Assembly: GCA_949439935.1 (NCBI GenBank)
Contig: CASRZA010000003.1
Coordinates: 1 to 37,699, forward strand
DNA length: 37,699 bases
Source of the DNA: an uncultured Bacilli bacterium
Lineage (GTDB): Bacteria; Bacillota_I; Bacilli_A; RF39; UBA660
Direction of reading: 5' to 3'
Positions 25,070 through 34,171 of this stretch are shown here, piece after piece. A program made the translations under genes and the position numbers. Position 1 is the stretch's first letter; each line of letters starts with the position of its first letter. Under the pieces are notes generated by a model. The model was not told the origin of the DNA. It did no database searches and saw nothing but the letters and a program-made list of their open reading frames with translations.

Positions 25070-28000
25070 ATGAAAAAAGTTATGGACGGATGCACAGCTG
25101 CATCTACGATTGCCTATAAATTCAGCGAGGTTGCTAGCATTTATCCGATTACTCCTTCTAGCCCGATGGCTTCGAACATGGATAAATTAAGTTCTGTAGG
25201 AGTTAAAAATCTTTTTGGAGATACAGTAAACGTCATCGAAATGCAATCGGAAGCAGGAGCAGCAGGAACCTTACATGGAGCTTTACTATCGGGAACTCTT
25301 GCTAGTACATTTACTGCCAGTCAGGGACTTCTTTTGATGATTCCTAATATGTACAAGATTGCGGGCGAAGAACTTCCGGCAGTCATGCACGTCGCATCGA
25401 GGACACTTGCAACTCACGCATTGTCAATATTTGGAGACCATAGTGACATATACGCTGTAAGACAGACAGGTTTTTGCATGCTTGCTTCTTCGAGTGTTCA
25501 AGAAGCTCATGATTTGGCAGCAGTCGCACACCTTTCGGCGATCAAAACTTCCCTCCCGTTTCTTCATTTTATGGACGGATTTAGAACTAGTCACGAAATA
25601 AATAAGATACAACTGCTCGAAGACGGCAATCTATTAAAGTTGATCGATCGTGATGCTGTAAGGACATTTAGAGATAAGACACTAAATATAAATAGACCGC
25701 ATTCTAGAGGGATGGCTGAAAATGAAGACGTCTATTTTCAAAGCGTCGAAGCCCGAAATAGAGATTACGAGATCGTACCTAAAACAGTCGAATATTATAT
25801 GGACAAGATAAACGAAATTCAAAATGCCGACTACAAGCCTTTCAACTATTATGGAAGCGATAAAGCTAAATATGTCATCGTAGCGATGGGAAGTGTAACT
25901 AGCACTATAAAAAAGACTATCGAAGCCTTGCATACTATGGGACAAAATGTGGGACTGATCGCCGTTCATCTATATAGACCGTTCAGTCGAGAATATCTTA
26001 TAAGTGTGTTGCCAAAATCGGTTAAAAGAATCGCCGTTTTAGATAGGACCAAAGAACCAGGAAGCATCGGTGAACCGCTGTATCTAGACGTAGTATCTGC
26101 TTTAAAAGATTGCAACATAGAGATATATGGCGGGCGCTACGGCTTATCGTCTAAAAATACGACTCCAAGCGACATATACGCAGTATACGACATGCTAGAA
26201 AATGCCCCTAAAGATAACTTTACTATAGGTATACAGGACGACATTACCAATTTAAGTTTAGAAAAGAAAAACCTCGATATCAAAGACCATACTAAAGAAT
26301 TATTAATATATGGATATGGTTCTGATGGCATGGTAAGTGCTTCGAAAGATCTTTTAAAAATAATAGGCAATCACTCCGAACAATATGTACAAGGCTATTT
26401 CGAATACGATTCTAAAAAGAGTGGAGGTGTGACGATTTCACATCTCAGATTCGACAGTGAACGAATCGATGCACCTTACTATCCAGAACATCCGAATATC
26501 TTAGTCGTGACGAAAGAAAGTTATTTAAATAAATTCGAACTCACAGACGATCTGGCAAACAATGGAGTTTTAATCGTAAATTCTAAGAAACGTTTTGAAG
26601 AAATTCCGATGCTTTTAAAAATTCAAAAGGATATAGTCGAAAAAAATATCACAGTATTTACGATCGATGCAGGAAAAATTGCTGAGAGAAACGATCTAAA
26701 AGGAAAGATCAGTCTCATATTCGAGACGATTCTTCTGAAGCTTTTAGGATTTGATAACTATGAAGAAATTCTTACTAAGAGCATCCAAGAACGATTTAAG
26801 ACAAAAGGCGAGAAAATCGTAAATGCGAATATTAAGTGTGTCAAGGAAGCGATAGTAGGCCTAGTGCCATTTAAGGCTAAGCTCACTCAGGATGGAACAA
26901 CTTTAGATTCGACCGATGTCGTCGATATGATCAACTCTAGAAAAGGAAACGAATTAAAAGTCGGAGATCTGATGAGCTTTAGAACAGGAGAATTTCCAGA
27001 AGGATTAAGCAAGCTTGAAAAACGAACAACAACAGACACAGTTCCTAGCTGGAAAAGCGAAAATTGTATCGAATGTGGCATGTGCTCCATCGTCTGTCCA
27101 CATGCAGTAATAAGGCCATTCGTCGTCGAAAAAGACAGCGACTATGCTGAACACGGGATAAATTTAATAGGAGATAAAGACGATAAATACAGATTCATCA
27201 TAAGTGTCAGTGAAGCGGATTGTACAGGATGCGGCTTATGTATCGATGTATGTCCAGGCAAAAAAGGAGAAAAAGCTTTAGAATTCGGACGTCCCGATTT
27301 AAAGAAACAAAGACTTGCAAACACGCTTTTCAACTTTTACAAAAACCCAACTATGTTCGATAAATTTACTATAAAGGGCTCTCAATTACAAAAACCAAAA
27401 TTTGAATTTTCGGGAGCTTGTGCAGGATGTGGAGAGACGCCATATATCAAACTGTTAACGCAACTCTATGGCGATCGCTTGATGATCGCAAATGCGACAG
27501 GGTGTTCTAGCATCTATGGAGGAAGCGTTCCATCCACTCCCTATAGTATTCCTTGGGCAAATAGCCTCTTTGAGGATAATGCCGAATTCGGCTATGGACT
27601 TCTCAAAGGTACGGAAACTATTCGCAACAGAATAAAAGATATTATGGTCGAATCGCAAGAAAGCGTCGACGAAGTGATGAGAGAACTTTTTAAAGAATGG
27701 ATAGAAAACATGGACAACTACGAGATAACAAAGAAGATAAAGGAAGAATTAAGACTTTGTGACATACCTAATGAGATCGATGAATTGTTAGACTATATAG
27801 AAAAACCGAGTATATGGGCGATAGGCGGAGATGGTTGGGCATACGATATAGGTTTCAGTGGAATAGATCACGTCCTATCTTCGAACGAAAATATCAACAT
27901 CCTCGTCCTCGACACAGAAGTTTATTCTAATACGGGAGGACAAGCTTCTAAATCTAGCCACTTTGGCCAAGTTGCCGAATTTACTGATAATGGCAAAAAG

Positions 28001-28435
28001 ACAGATAAAAAAGATTTATTCAAAATAGCGATGGCTTATCCTAACGTCTATGTTGCAAGCGCATCTTTAGGTGCGAATATGTTCCAGACGATCAAAGCTT
28101 TTAAAGAAGCTGAAGAGCATGAAGGGCCTTCGATAATAATAGCTTATTCTCCATGTATAGAACAAGGTATCAAAAAAGGTATGAACTGCTCTATAGAAGA
28201 AGAACGCCTAGCCGTAGAATGCGGTTACACGATACTTATGAGATACGATGGGGAAACACTCACCATAGATTCTAAAGAACCAGACTTCGATAAATACGAT
28301 AGTTTCTTAGATAGAGAAGTCAGATATAACTCGCTTAAAATTAAAGACGAATCCCTAGCAGAAGAACTTTTGTCGCTTAATAAAAAAGCTGCATCTAAAA
28401 GATACGAATACTATAAAAATTTGCAATCAAAATGA
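25070..28435 (+). CDS. nifJ: Pyruvate:ferredoxin (flavodoxin) oxidoreductase
   Basis: MDGCTAASTIAYKFSEVASIYPITPSSPMA; two [4Fe-4S] motifs CIECGMCSIVCP and CTGCGLCIDVCPG; GACAGCGETPYIKLLTQLYGDRLMIANATGCSSIYGG; GGDGWAYDIGF. Confidence 0.97.
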   Translation: MKKVMDGCTAASTIAYKFSEVASIYPITPSSPMASNMDKLSSVGVKNLFGDTVNVIEMQSEAGAAGTLHGALLSGTLASTFTASQGLLLMIPNMYKIAGEELPAVMHVASRTLATHALSIFGDHSDIYAVRQTGFCMLASSSVQEAHDLAAVAHLSAIKTSLPFLHFMDGFRTSHEINKIQLLEDGNLLKLIDRDAVRTFRDKTLNINRPHSRGMAENEDVYFQSVEARNRDYEIVPKTVEYYMDKINEIQNADYKPFNYYGSDKAKYVIVAMGSVTSTIKKTIEALHTMGQNVGLIAVHLYRPFSREYLISVLPKSVKRIAVLDRTKEPGSIGEPLYLDVVSALKDCNIEIYGGRYGLSSKNTTPSDIYAVYDMLENAPKDNFTIGIQDDITNLSLEKKNLDIKDHTKELLIYGYGSDGMVSASKDLLKIIGNHSEQYVQGYFEYDSKKSGGVTISHLRFDSERIDAPYYPEHPNILVVTKESYLNKFELTDDLANNGVLIVNSKKRFEEIPMLLKIQKDIVEKNITVFTIDAGKIAERNDLKGKISLIFETILLKLLGFDNYEEILTKSIQERFKTKGEKIVNANIKCVKEAIVGLVPFKAKLTQDGTTLDSTDVVDMINSRKGNELKVGDLMSFRTGEFPEGLSKLEKRTTTDTVPSWKSENCIECGMCSIVCPHAVIRPFVVEKDSDYAEHGINLIGDKDDKYRFIISVSEADCTGCGLCIDVCPGKKGEKALEFGRPDLKKQRLANTLFNFYKNPTMFDKFTIKGSQLQKPKFEFSGACAGCGETPYIKLLTQLYGDRLMIANATGCSSIYGGSVPSTPYSIPWANSLFEDNAEFGYGLLKGTETIRNRIKDIMVESQESVDEVMRELFKEWIENMDNYEITKKIKEELRLCDIPNEIDELLDYIEKPSIWAIGGDGWAYDIGFSGIDHVLSSNENINILVLDTEVYSNTGGQASKSSHFGQVAEFTDNGKKTDKKDLFKIAMAYPNVYVASASLGANMFQTIKAFKEAEEHEGPSIIIAYSPCIEQGIKKGMNCSIEEERLAVECGYTILMRYDGETLTIDSKEPDFDKYDSFLDREVRYNSLKIKDESLAEELLSLNKKAASKRYEYYKNLQSK

Positions 28436-28529
28436 CGATGAGATGTTACAAGCAGTAGCCGAGCATCCATCGCATTCCAAATAAGCGTGTATATGAACAA
28501 AAATATGTGGTTTAGGCTTACAAAAAATA

Positions 28530-28558
28530 TTGACTTTTAAAAAAGCCACTAGTATAAT
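28530..28558 (+). promoter_or_regulatory. Strong sigma-A promoter for the pseudopilin gene
   Basis: TTGACT (28530-28535), 17-nt spacer, TATAAT (28553-28558). Confidence 0.7.
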
Positions 28559-28584
28559 GAAAACAGAAAGTAGGGAAAATGTTC

Positions 28585-29127
28585 ATGAAGAATAGAAAAA
28601 AGGCAAATAAGAAAGGTTTCACATTAATAGAATTGTTAGCCGTAATCGTAGTGTTAGCTATTATCATGATTTTAGCCGTTCCTAACATCATCGAATCTAT
28701 GAACAAAGCAAAAAAGAAATCGTTCCAAATGTATGGTGAGAAAATGTTTAATTCTGCTTTACAAGAATATGAATCTAGAAAGATGCTCAATGAAGCGATA
28801 AGTCCACACGTTTTTGAATATGATAGTTCTGGAAATAGAGAATATTGCTATACTTTTGAAGACATTGGTATAAATAGTCCAGGAAACTACAAAGGCTTCG
28901 TTCGTGTCAATCATAGGACGACGACGACAGGCGGCAAATCCGATACGACTTACCAAATCTACTTGACAGACGATGCATATCTTTATAATGGTACATTCTC
29001 AAACGACGTACAAAACAAGATAGATTCTATCTTAAATATCGATTGTGATAAATCTTCAAATGAAGCATGCTTATCGTTGAGTGAAGCTACAGAATTGATG
29101 AAAAAATGTACTGAGGGAACAAAGTAA
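28585..29127 (+). CDS. Type IV pilin-like protein with prepilin N-terminal methylation motif
   Basis: NKKGFTLIELLAVIVVLAIIMILAVPNII; Cys pair in the C-terminal half. Confidence 0.9.
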   Translation: MKNRKKANKKGFTLIELLAVIVVLAIIMILAVPNIIESMNKAKKKSFQMYGEKMFNSALQEYESRKMLNEAISPHVFEYDSSGNREYCYTFEDIGINSPGNYKGFVRVNHRTTTTGGKSDTTYQIYLTDDAYLYNGTFSNDVQNKIDSILNIDCDKSSNEACLSLSEATELMKKCTEGTK

Positions 29128-29158
29128 ACGAACAAAGACAAGTTCTTTACTTTTTTTC
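29121..29158 (+). terminator. Intrinsic terminator
   Basis: AAAGTAAAcGAAC...GTTCTTTACTTTTTTT. Confidence 0.65.
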
Positions 29159-29203
29159 TTTTACAATTTATAATAATGATAGAAGAGTATCGGAGGTAGT
29201 TTC

Positions 29204-30115
29204 ATGTTAACTATAGGATGTCATGTAAATTTTGGCCAAAAACAGTTGAAGGGATGTGTAGAACAAGCACTTTCCTATGGGGCAAATGCTTTCATGTTTT
29301 ATACTGGTGCCCCACAAAATACAGCTAGAAGTCCGATCGACGACTTTCTATCTATCGAGGCTTTAAATATGATAAAAGAAAACGAGATAAAGCTCGAAAA
29401 TGTCATTTGTCATGCTCCATACATCATAAATCTTGCTAATAATAAAGACTTAGAGAAGTATCGTTTTAGTATAAACTTTTTGATAAACGAACTCGAAAGA
29501 TGCGATCTGTTGGGAATCAAATATATCGTACTGCATCCGGGAAGTGCCGTCGGTTTAGAAAGAGACGATGCGATAAAAAATATCATATATGCCTTAAACA
29601 TCGTATTGGATACGACAGACTCAACGATAATTTGCTTAGAAACTATGGCTGGGAAAGGAACCGAAATTGGCACTACTACAAAAGAAATCAAAACGATAAT
29701 AGATGGTATCATAAAAAAAGAGCGCATCGGAGTATGTTTAGATACTTGCCATTTAAACGATGCTGGAGAAGATATAAGTGCATTTGATTCCTATTTAAAT
29801 GAGTTCGATAAGACGATCGGCATCGATAAGATAAAAGCCATCCATATAAACGATTCTAAAAACCCCAGAGGCTCTCATAAAGACAGGCACGAATGTATAG
29901 GATATGGAACTATAGGGTTTGAAAATCTTTTAAACGTAATTTATAATCCGCGGCTAGAAGACATACCGAAAATACTAGAGACACCATATATTGGTAACGA
30001 TGAAGATTCTAAAGAGCGATTATATCCTCCATATAAGTTTGAAATCGAGATGATCAAGAACAAAACTTTTAATCCAAATCTTATGGAAGATATAAGAGCA
30101 TTTTACAAAAAATAG
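29204..30115 (+). CDS. nfo: Deoxyribonuclease IV (endonuclease IV)
   Basis: GCHVNF, HAPYIINLAN, HPGSAVG, CLETMAGKGTEIG, GVCLDTCHLNDAG, HINDSKNPRGSHKDRHECIGYGTIG. Confidence 0.95.
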   Translation: MLTIGCHVNFGQKQLKGCVEQALSYGANAFMFYTGAPQNTARSPIDDFLSIEALNMIKENEIKLENVICHAPYIINLANNKDLEKYRFSINFLINELERCDLLGIKYIVLHPGSAVGLERDDAIKNIIYALNIVLDTTDSTIICLETMAGKGTEIGTTTKEIKTIIDGIIKKERIGVCLDTCHLNDAGEDISAFDSYLNEFDKTIGIDKIKAIHINDSKNPRGSHKDRHECIGYGTIGFENLLNVIYNPRLEDIPKILETPYIGNDEDSKERLYPPYKFEIEMIKNKTFNPNLMEDIRAFYKK

Positions 30116-30146
30116 GATAAATACAAGAAGAAGTAGAGACATTTTT

Positions 30147-30722
30147 ATGAAAAAATTTAAGAAAAACTTCACTATGGTCGGTCTTATAATAATGATTGTA
30201 GGTGTAATGCTTTTTATATCGAATAAAACAGTGATAAGCCAAGAGTCCGAACTGTCTAAAAACTCTTTAATATCGATGTATGTTCAGGATATACATGAAG
30301 AATATCAGATAAACGATTCAAAAGAATTCCCGAGAAAAGGATATAATCTAAATTTAGAACGAAGCAAATGCTCCAATGGTGGAATTCTATCTCAAGATCC
30401 TGAAACATTAACTATAAATATGACATCAGAGAATTCTGAAAGATGTACACTATATTTCGATATGACAATTTATCGCGTCACAATAATGGTTGACGATCTC
30501 GTAATTCTCAGGGGTAATTTTCAACAAGGTGAAACTCTATCATCAATATTGTCAGATATATCAGATCCTTCGAAAGAAGGTTATGTATTCGAAGGATGGA
30601 CCATAGATGGAGTACTGGTCGACCTAGATAAGGAATTAACTGGCGATGTTACGATTACACCCCGATGGAAACCTATAGATCCTGCCGAGCCAGAGATTCC
30701 TATAGATCCTGACTTTGAATAA
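30147..30722 (+). CDS. Membrane-anchored extracellular protein with one InlB-like repeat and Pro-rich C-terminus
   Basis: N-terminal TM TMVGLIIMIVGVMLFI; SKCSNGG...ERCTLYFD; GYVFEGWTIDG...ITPRWKP; ends DPAEPEIPIDPDFE. Confidence 0.65.
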   Translation: MKKFKKNFTMVGLIIMIVGVMLFISNKTVISQESELSKNSLISMYVQDIHEEYQINDSKEFPRKGYNLNLERSKCSNGGILSQDPETLTINMTSENSERCTLYFDMTIYRVTIMVDDLVILRGNFQQGETLSSILSDISDPSKEGYVFEGWTIDGVLVDLDKELTGDVTITPRWKPIDPAEPEIPIDPDFE

Positions 30723-30809
30723 TCCGTTTAATAAACGATCTCTTAAATAAAACCTTTTTAAACTGCATAAAACTCAGCTATCTTGCCATAATATAAATGG
30801 TGAAAATAA

Positions 30810-30992
30810 ATGATTAAAAACATGAGCAAAAAGACAAAATGTGCTTCCATATCTTCGAGTGACGACTATAGAGTTCTTACTGATAACCTTACAAATCCTT
30901 ATTGCTACAATTTTGGTAGAGTATTAAAGAAAAGCAATTCTAATACTTTTCAAAAACTTCATAACAAAATTAATACCGAATTTCTAAAATGA
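30810..30992 (+). CDS. Small unknown protein (60 aa)
   Basis: GGTG SD-like sequence upstream and a terminator (AAATGAC...GTCATTT-TTATTTTTT) overlapping the stop. Confidence 0.4.
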   Translation: MIKNMSKKTKCASISSSDDYRVLTDNLTNPYCYNFGRVLKKSNSNTFQKLHNKINTEFLK

Positions 30993-31022
30993 CGATTTTT
31001 AAATTTGTCATTTTTATTTTTT
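30986..31022 (+). terminator. Intrinsic terminator
   Basis: AAATGAC-gatttttaaattt-GTCATTTTTATTTTTT. Confidence 0.6.
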
Positions 31023-31109
31023 GGCAAAATTTTATAAAGTTTTGTAAACTTTCTCTCTATATTAAAAAAATAAAATAAGTTATAATGTATTATACAGGGA
31101 GGTAATATT

Positions 31110-31391
31110 ATGTTAAACGATCAAAAATTGAAAGAATTGATGAAGGAAAAGAATATAAAGAGCAAACTACAACTTGCAAAATTGTCGAAGATTCCTTATT
31201 CGACGCTGATCTACATGTTTCAAGGACACGACATGCAAGTAAGTACACTCGTAGAGCTTTCAAAATTCTTCGGTGTTCCGATCGATCATTTAATAAGTAA
31301 AAATTATGGCGTGATCAATATTACTGAAAAAGGGAACAACTACATCGATACGAGCAGTATAATCGAAGCAACTGTGTCAACCATGATGTAA
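31110..31391 (+). CDS. XRE-family HTH regulator
   Basis: LKELMKEKNIKSKLQLAKLSKIPYSTLIYMFQGHDMQVSTLVELSKFFGVPIDHLIS; GGGAGG SD. Confidence 0.85.
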   Translation: MLNDQKLKELMKEKNIKSKLQLAKLSKIPYSTLIYMFQGHDMQVSTLVELSKFFGVPIDHLISKNYGVINITEKGNNYIDTSSIIEATVSTMM

Positions 31392-31474
31392 TATGATTGC
31401 AAAGTATGTGTCGAGTGTGCTATAATACTTTCCATAAGGGAGCACATCCCTGTGAAGTATAAGGAAGAGGTACT

Positions 31475-32011
31475 ATGGAAAGAATAGTTTTAACTATCGG
31501 GGGATTATTTAGTTCTTTTGGTTGGGGCGACTTATTTTTCTTCGTCGTAACTTTACTGCTATTGTTGCTTTTAGTTTACATAGTCTATCTAATAAAAGTC
31601 GACGATGATGAGGAAGAGGGCGATTTGAGTCAGATGCTGTCCGTAGCAGACGACAAGATAAGCCTGCCGAAACCGAGCGTCAACCAAAAACCGCTAAGCA
31701 AAATAGTCGACGAACTAGAAACGGATTACAGTCCTAAACCTATCGATCTCAGCGAGTATGAAAAAGAGATGGAAGATACTGCAATCATAAGTTACGACGA
31801 ACTTGTTCAAAGAGCATCTACAGCGACAAACATTTATTACGATGACAACTATGAAAGCGGTTTCGATGACATCGTAGTTCAAAAAGTTGACAACAAAGAA
31901 AGCAAGACACAAGAACTCGTCAATCTTCCTAAAGCGATCATGATGAGTTATGAAAACGAAGAAGCTTTCTTATCGGCACTAAAAGTACTACAAAAAAACT
32001 TAGTTAGATAG
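31475..32011 (+). CDS. Single-pass membrane protein with acidic cytoplasmic/extracellular domain, unknown function
   Basis: TM DLFFFVVTLLLLLLLVYIVYLI followed by DDDEEEGD-rich tail; GGAAGAGG SD. Confidence 0.65.
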   Translation: MERIVLTIGGLFSSFGWGDLFFFVVTLLLLLLLVYIVYLIKVDDDEEEGDLSQMLSVADDKISLPKPSVNQKPLSKIVDELETDYSPKPIDLSEYEKEMEDTAIISYDELVQRASTATNIYYDDNYESGFDDIVVQKVDNKESKTQELVNLPKAIMMSYENEEAFLSALKVLQKNLVR

Positions 32012-32027
32012 ATTCTAACTATTTTTT
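32001..32027 (+). terminator. Intrinsic terminator/attenuator immediately upstream of mtaB
   Basis: TAGTTAGA-tagat-TCTAACTA-TTTTTT, perfect 8-bp stem, followed by mtaB SD GGGAGG. Confidence 0.7.
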
Positions 32028-32043
32028 CTAGGGAGGTTTTACT

Positions 32044-33333
32044 ATGAAATTTTCGATTATTACGCTAGGATGCAAAGTAAATAGCTATGAGAGTGATTAT
32101 GTTAAAGAGAAGTTTAACGAAGCTGGTTACAGTGAAGTCAAATTACAAGAAGAGCCGGATGTAGTAGTCATCAACACGTGTTCTGTTACGAATCAAAGCG
32201 ACGCAAAAAGCAGGCATATGATAAGACTTGCAAAAAGAGAGTCAGAAAATGCCATAATCGTCGTATGCGGCTGCAGTGCAGAAAATCACAGAGAAGAACT
32301 CCTATCTTTAGGAATAGACATTTTGATAGGAAATAAAGACAAGTCTAAGATAGTCACCTTAGTAGAAGAATTTAAACAATCTAAAAAAACGATCTCTAAA
32401 TTTTACGATATGTCGAAAGTTCCTTTTGAAGATATGATGTTGAAGAACGAAAGCGACAAAACCCGAGCGTTCGTTAAAATCCAAGACGGCTGTGACAACT
32501 TTTGTGCCTACTGCATAATACCTTACATGAGAGGAAATTTGAGAAGTAAGGATATCGACGTAGCAACTAAAGAGATAGAAGAACTCGTAAAAATGGGACA
32601 CAGTGAGATCGTCCTCACGGGCATCCACACAGGTTCATATGGTCGAGGACAAGACTATGATTTGGTCGACCTGATTAGAAGGATTAGCCAAATCGAAGAT
32701 TTGAAACGAATAAGGATCTCTTCTATCGAAGTTACTGAGCTCGACGACAAATTTTTAAACGAGCTTGCACAGAATCCTAAAATATGTGACCACCTTCACA
32801 TTCCCCTCCAAACGGGAAGTGACGAGATTTTAAAACACATGAATCGTAAATACGATACAGAGTATTTTTACAACAAGATCCAAACGATAAGAAGCATAAG
32901 GCCGAATATAAGCATAACTACTGATTTGATCGTCGGTTTTCCATACGAGTTAGAGGAAAACTTCGAAGAAACAGTACGTTTTATCGAAAAAGTCAGATTT
33001 ACTAAAATTCATACATTTCCATTTTCCTTAAGAAGTGGCACTAAAGCTGAAGAAATGAAAGATCACTTCGTCGACGAAGCGACAAAAAAACGAAGAGTAC
33101 ATACGATTTTAGAATTATCGACTAAATTGGAAAAAGAATACTATTCACAGTTTATCGGTAAAACCTTAGATGTCATCGTAGAAACAGGTGAGGAGTCGAA
33201 CCTTAAAGGCCATACTTCAAACTATATTCTCGTACATTTTAAAGGCCGTATTAAGCCTGGCAAAACGGTGCTGGTAAAAATCGATTCTCTTGACGGTTTA
33301 ATTGTAAATGGAGAGATAGAAAAAGTTGAATAA
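32044..33333 (+). CDS. mtaB: tRNA (N6-L-threonylcarbamoyladenosine(37)-C2)-methylthiotransferase
   Basis: ITLGCKVNSYESD, NTCSVTNQSDAKSRHMIRLA, radical SAM CDNFCAYCIIPYMRG, LTGIHTGSYG. Confidence 0.93.
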   Translation: MKFSIITLGCKVNSYESDYVKEKFNEAGYSEVKLQEEPDVVVINTCSVTNQSDAKSRHMIRLAKRESENAIIVVCGCSAENHREELLSLGIDILIGNKDKSKIVTLVEEFKQSKKTISKFYDMSKVPFEDMMLKNESDKTRAFVKIQDGCDNFCAYCIIPYMRGNLRSKDIDVATKEIEELVKMGHSEIVLTGIHTGSYGRGQDYDLVDLIRRISQIEDLKRIRISSIEVTELDDKFLNELAQNPKICDHLHIPLQTGSDEILKHMNRKYDTEYFYNKIQTIRSIRPNISITTDLIVGFPYELEENFEETVRFIEKVRFTKIHTFPFSLRSGTKAEEMKDHFVDEATKKRRVHTILELSTKLEKEYYSQFIGKTLDVIVETGEESNLKGHTSNYILVHFKGRIKPGKTVLVKIDSLDGLIVNGEIEKVE

Positions 33334-33374
33334 TTCTGTCAAAAAAATTATACTAATAATAGGTGATTTTGATG

Positions 33375-34040
33375 GGTAACAGATTAACTAGGACATTTGA
33401 TGCAACTTATACATCCAGAGACAAAAAAAAGCACAAATTAACCGTGCGAATCTACCATCGCCTCGGTTCGTTCGGTCTATCGATAGGGCTCATCAGAAAT
33501 AACAAGATCTATTCGCTCTGCACTGGTGAAAACGCTCACAAAAAAACTAACAAATTAGATGGTCAAGATCTAACCAAAGATCTCGAATTGATAGAAAAAA
33601 TAATCGAAAAAAATGACGAAATCGTACAGAGCCTAAACTCCAAAGACAACAGAATTGTCGAATTAGAAAGTTACTTTTACGACTATCTCATAAATTCAAC
33701 CGCGGCGAGCATAGCTAAAAAACCTAATAAATCTAATAAAGAGCAAAGCCTTTTTTATAAAAAAGTACTATTTGGAAATCCAAAAAGTACTAAAGAGACA
33801 GATGAGAACAGCATCTATGGAGCATATATAGAAGCATATTTAAAGTTTCACGAAAAAAGCGATCCTTCCGACGAAGAGAAAGAAGCTTACCTAAAAGATC
33901 TTCTATCTTTAGAGGAAAAAACGAATGTCGAACTGAACCTAGGCGGCTCGATTCACGTCGTGGTACCTTATTCAGATTATAGGACATATTTGGAACAAAA
34001 AACTACGATGGCCGAAGGCAGAAAAGAGAACTTTATTTGA
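33375..34040 (+). CDS. Uncharacterised protein (possibly from the upstream in-frame start at 33363)
   Basis: Continuous ORF MGNRLTRTFDATYTSRDKKKHKLTVRIYHRLG...; AGGTGATTTTG SD before ATG 33372-33375 region. Confidence 0.6.
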   Translation, partial: GNRLTRTFDATYTSRDKKKHKLTVRIYHRLGSFGLSIGLIRNNKIYSLCTGENAHKKTNKLDGQDLTKDLELIEKIIEKNDEIVQSLNSKDNRIVELESYFYDYLINSTAASIAKKPNKSNKEQSLFYKKVLFGNPKSTKETDENSIYGAYIEAYLKFHEKSDPSDEEKEAYLKDLLSLEEKTNVELNLGGSIHVVVPYSDYRTYLEQKTTMAEGRKENFI

Positions 34041-34171
34041 AGTTTTTTTCTTTGCAAAACGTTTTAATTCATCTACGAGTTTGTACTATAGGCTAGATCT
34101 CTAAAATAGAGTACCCACTTGAGCTTTAGTCTTTCTTCTGTTAAAATGTTCCTAGAAGGGAGTATCTACTA

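Noticed and set aside
29500-29787. Plus-strand 95-aa Arg/Asn-rich ORF inside nfo
   Set aside because: Out-of-frame shadow of endonuclease IV.
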